DNA of 64,000 nt, from the NCBI GenBank assembly GCA_021613375.1, contig CM038716.1, positions 16,934,024 through 16,998,023 on the forward strand, written 5' to 3'. Below the pieces are notes generated by a model that did not search any database, was not told where the DNA came from, and worked only from the letters and a program-made list of their open reading frames with translations. This document shows positions 61,182-64,000 of the stretch, in pieces. The stretch is from Megaleporinus macrocephalus. Taxonomy: Eukaryota; Chordata; Actinopteri; Characiformes; Anostomidae. The first letter of the stretch is position 1. Each line of letters starts with the position of its first letter. The position numbers were made by a program, and so were the translations under genes.

Positions 61182-61389
61182 GGTGGCAGAGGGGAGGGAG
61201 GTAGGGGGGGGTCAGGTGAAGGGCGTGCAGCAGCTGCTGTCTCCCTGGCAGGAGATGACCGATCAGACACAGGCTCCGGCTCACAGGGAGGTCTGCTGTT
61301 CAAAACGCACCCTTATTCTTATAGACTGGTCGCAGGAACACCACGAACAGACAGCCTGAAGACATTCACCTGCCAGACTGTCACTGCAT
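61182..61389 (-). other. pafah1b1: LIS1 5' UTR part of the start-codon exon, with two uORFs
   Basis: An acceptor tctctctttgcag (minus strand) precedes position 61389, giving 208 nt of 5' UTR on this exon. Two upstream ORFs are visible: a minimal ATG CAG TGA at 61381-61389 and a 21-codon ORF at 61300-61365 that begins MSSGCLFVVF. Both end before the LIS1 start, so they could lower its translation. The acceptor choice is inferred from sequence only. Confidence 0.65.
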
Positions 61390-64000
61390 CTGCAAAGAGA
61401 GAGCACAATTGAAGGTGTGATGATTACAGACTGAATCACAGAGATCCCCTAGAGGAGGTTTTAGGCACCAAGAAAAATAACCAACAGAAAGTTGGACACC
61501 TTGGTTTAGCATAATAGTGAATATAACTTGACCTGACCTAACTCTGACCCGTAAATCTTAAGTCAGACTGACAGTGGCTTAAGGGTTAATGAACATTACA
61601 TCAAGGGTTCCATCTGCTCATTCCTCTCATGTTCACATCTCACTCTTATTCCCTAAACTTGGCCTGCAATGCTAAGCATTTTGTTACAGATTCCTGCCAC
61701 CCCTGGTGGAAGCTTCACATACATACACACATTGTACAACAAAACCAATATGAGAGGGGAAAGGGAGAGATTATCCTATCCTATATACATATGCTCAAAA
61801 GACTGAGCATTTTAACACATTAAATGTTGACAATTGAGCATGGAATACTGTACTGAACCTGTGTTGTTATACCTTTGTTCATGCAGGAGAGAAAGCACAC
61901 CATATGTAGGTAAAAAGGAAGCTTCTTATTCCTGCAGCATGACTAAAATCTGGTTAGACCCCCCACCCTGGTCATAAATGAAGCCAGGTCTCAACACCAG
62001 CAGGGCACATGCAGTGGTGACACAAAATGTTATCAAAATTCTATATTTTAAAAAGTCTGATCTAAAAGCCTAATGCACTGAACCCATACACAGCAGAGGT
62101 ACTGTCAAAGATAAGCCACACAATTATTAAAGTTGTATGAGATGGGTTATAATTCAGTACCTCAAAGCTCACAACAAAACATTCCAGGAAATTGAAAACA
62201 TGTTTTATCAGCAATGAAAATACAGGGAAGGATTTTATCCCTGGCAAATACATTGTGTATACTTTATAGAAGCAAGGCCTTTCAGAGTGGATCTGCTCTA
62301 TAGGACAGACCTTTGAGAAGATGAGGATACATCACAACATTTCAGTAAGCAGACGGGAAGAAAACATGCAACATTCAAAATCTGTCGAAAGACATTTCTA
62401 AATTTAACAACACTTTAGTCTATCCCTGAAAAGCTGAGGACCGTTGAGAGTAAACAAAAAGACAACAGGTTTGCTTCTGGAACATAATATAAAAAGCATT
62501 TTTCAAAGACAGTTAACAGCGAGAGTGGGAGTGCCATGAATGTGAATGAGACAGTATGTCCACAGAAGGGAGGGTGCACTCTTAGCTTGTGACACTGTAA
62601 CTGGAACCACCAGAGAAACAGCAGCTCTCTGAATACTAATTCCTGCTAAATGTTAGCAACAGAACAGAAGCAGGCAAAAGCACAATCTGAACTGAAGATG
62701 ATCAAAATAAGATTACTGAATGATTGAGTTTGCTGCATTAAAACAAGAAACTGTGATAAAGTACCACTAAAACAAAACTGCATTTCTGCTACTATTGTTT
62801 TTTTAATAATATGCACACACAAATAGGGTATGATTTTACATAATATTACAAATATCTCTAATAACACTGTAACTTTGTCTTGACGTGTGATTAGTCAGGA
62901 GTTTATCATATCTGGTGTCACTGTTTTGCTCAGTTCTAACCCTGTCGTTTCACAACACTGGTTGGACTTCCACTAAAACACAACCTACCAAAGCCCAAGA
63001 ACTGCATTACTTCAAACAAAGACTCAGCGAGGTCTCTTAGCAACTCCCTCTGTGCTTCTGAACCACAGAATAGAAGTGGAGTCCAACAGCAATTACACAT
63101 TACGACTATAAAAAGAATTTCTAGAACAGACAAGACCTAATATGAAGCCTGGGCTTACAGAAATAACAGCAAATAACTTTCTATTAAGACTGTATGATCA
63201 TTGGGTAAGTTGTGTGATACAGGCATGTTCTGCGCCATGAAATTAATAATGAAGAAGAAAGTCAACCAGTGCACATAAAGATTAAGAAAAAAAAAAAAGA
63301 AACAAAAACCTCTACTAGCAACACATTTGGATGCCCTCTGGTAAGAAGACACTTGTATTTTGCACAGAAAAAAAAGTTAGTGGTGCAAAAACCATTCACA
63401 GTCACTGAACCGCTTGTGCTGACCTGTGACCTCCTTGCAGATTCTCTCATACATCAGGAGTAGGGCCCTTTGCATTGACAATCAACTGCACTTATGCTAT
63501 AAATACTGGGGGTGCAAAAAAACATATAAATAGACTTCAGTATTATATGTTTTGTGATACGCTGACAATTCTCAAAGACACAGGACCAGGTTAATTAATA
63601 GTTTACATGCCAATTTTGACAGTTTGTTTTATGTTATGTTTAAACTTCAACATTCACTACATAGCAGTGTTGTAATCCATCTTTAGCTGTTGAACTCTTA
63701 ATGTAAACAAGCAGCATAAAGGCGCACTGCTGACATTAGCATTAGAGTTTTAAAATAGAACAGAGATCATAAAATGACATTACTAAAAAAAATAACAAAT
63801 AAATCAAACAACACTGCAATGTACTGAATCGTAACCCCTTTGTATTATATTGCCAGGCTCTTGCTAATACACAGGCTTATTAAATACTACAACTTGCATA
63901 GTCACTTTATGATCCCTAGCACATCATCTGAATGCATTATCAGTACGCACAGAAGAAAGGAGCCATAAGTACTGACTGCAGACTGCTCACAACCCTAACC
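61390..64000 (-). other. pafah1b1: Probable LIS1 intron 1
   Basis: AT-rich sequence upstream of the 5' UTR exon. There is no CpG-rich promoter-like block, so the LIS1 promoter and exon 1 probably lie beyond the right edge. I see no gene or transposon end here. Confidence 0.6.

Overview
This window is nuclear DNA from a ray-finned fish, most likely a teleost. Three things point there: two vertebrate genes broken into canonical GT-AG exons, protein sequences that are close to but not the same as the human ones, and a dense load of Tc1/mariner and hAT DNA transposons plus long (TA)n/(CA)n microsatellites. There are no bacterial operons, CRISPR arrays, rRNA or tRNA genes that I can support. Almost all long open frames in the window are chance frames in repeats or introns; the real coding sequence is 12 short exons.

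Both genes lie on the minus strand, in tandem. pafah1b1 (LIS1, the dynein regulator and non-catalytic subunit of brain PAF acetylhydrolase) is complete in its coding part: ten coding exons run from 61181 down to 38339. They add up to exactly 1233 nt (410 codons plus stop), with exon lengths and phases that agree with those I recall for human. Its first coding exon carries about 208 nt of 5' UTR with two upstream ORFs; the promoter and non-coding exon 1 are not identified and may lie beyond 64000. Its 3' UTR runs left from 38338 to an undetermined end.

mettl16 (U6 snRNA / MAT2A m6A methyltransferase) begins at 28120 and leaves the window at the left. Only its first two coding exons (27993-28120 and 1387-1574, residues 1 to about 106) are present, separated by a 26.4 kb intron. 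A CpG-containing block with CRE-like sites at 28380-28570 is its likely promoter.

Region by region: 1-1386 mettl16 intron; 1387-1574 exon; 1577-2160 a long purine tract (pyrimidine on the sense strand) running into the splice acceptor; 2.2-28 kb the large intron, filled with hAT elements (about 6.95-8.13, 9.26-10.09, 10.5-11.2, 12.55-13.61 kb), Tc1-like remnants (13.7-14.2, 22.4-23.2, 24.9-25.4 kb), a 3-bp-TSD element (16.29-16.89 kb) and a few enhancer-like blocks; 28.4 kb mettl16 promoter; 29.3-33.5 kb a 4.2 kb minisatellite of 28/24-bp units with a ~790-bp higher-order period; 33.5-38.3 kb LIS1 3' flank and UTR; 38.3-61.4 kb LIS1 exons and introns, with an unusual nested inverted repeat (44.06-44.30 kb), a Tc1-type MITE (53.9-54.4 kb) and a hAT insertion with a perfect 8-bp duplication (56.36-56.91 kb).

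The two genes have no shared pathway that the sequence shows. The most notable unexplained structures are the minisatellite between them, which repeats a forkhead-like core TGTTTAC, and the nested inverted repeat in LIS1 intron 5.
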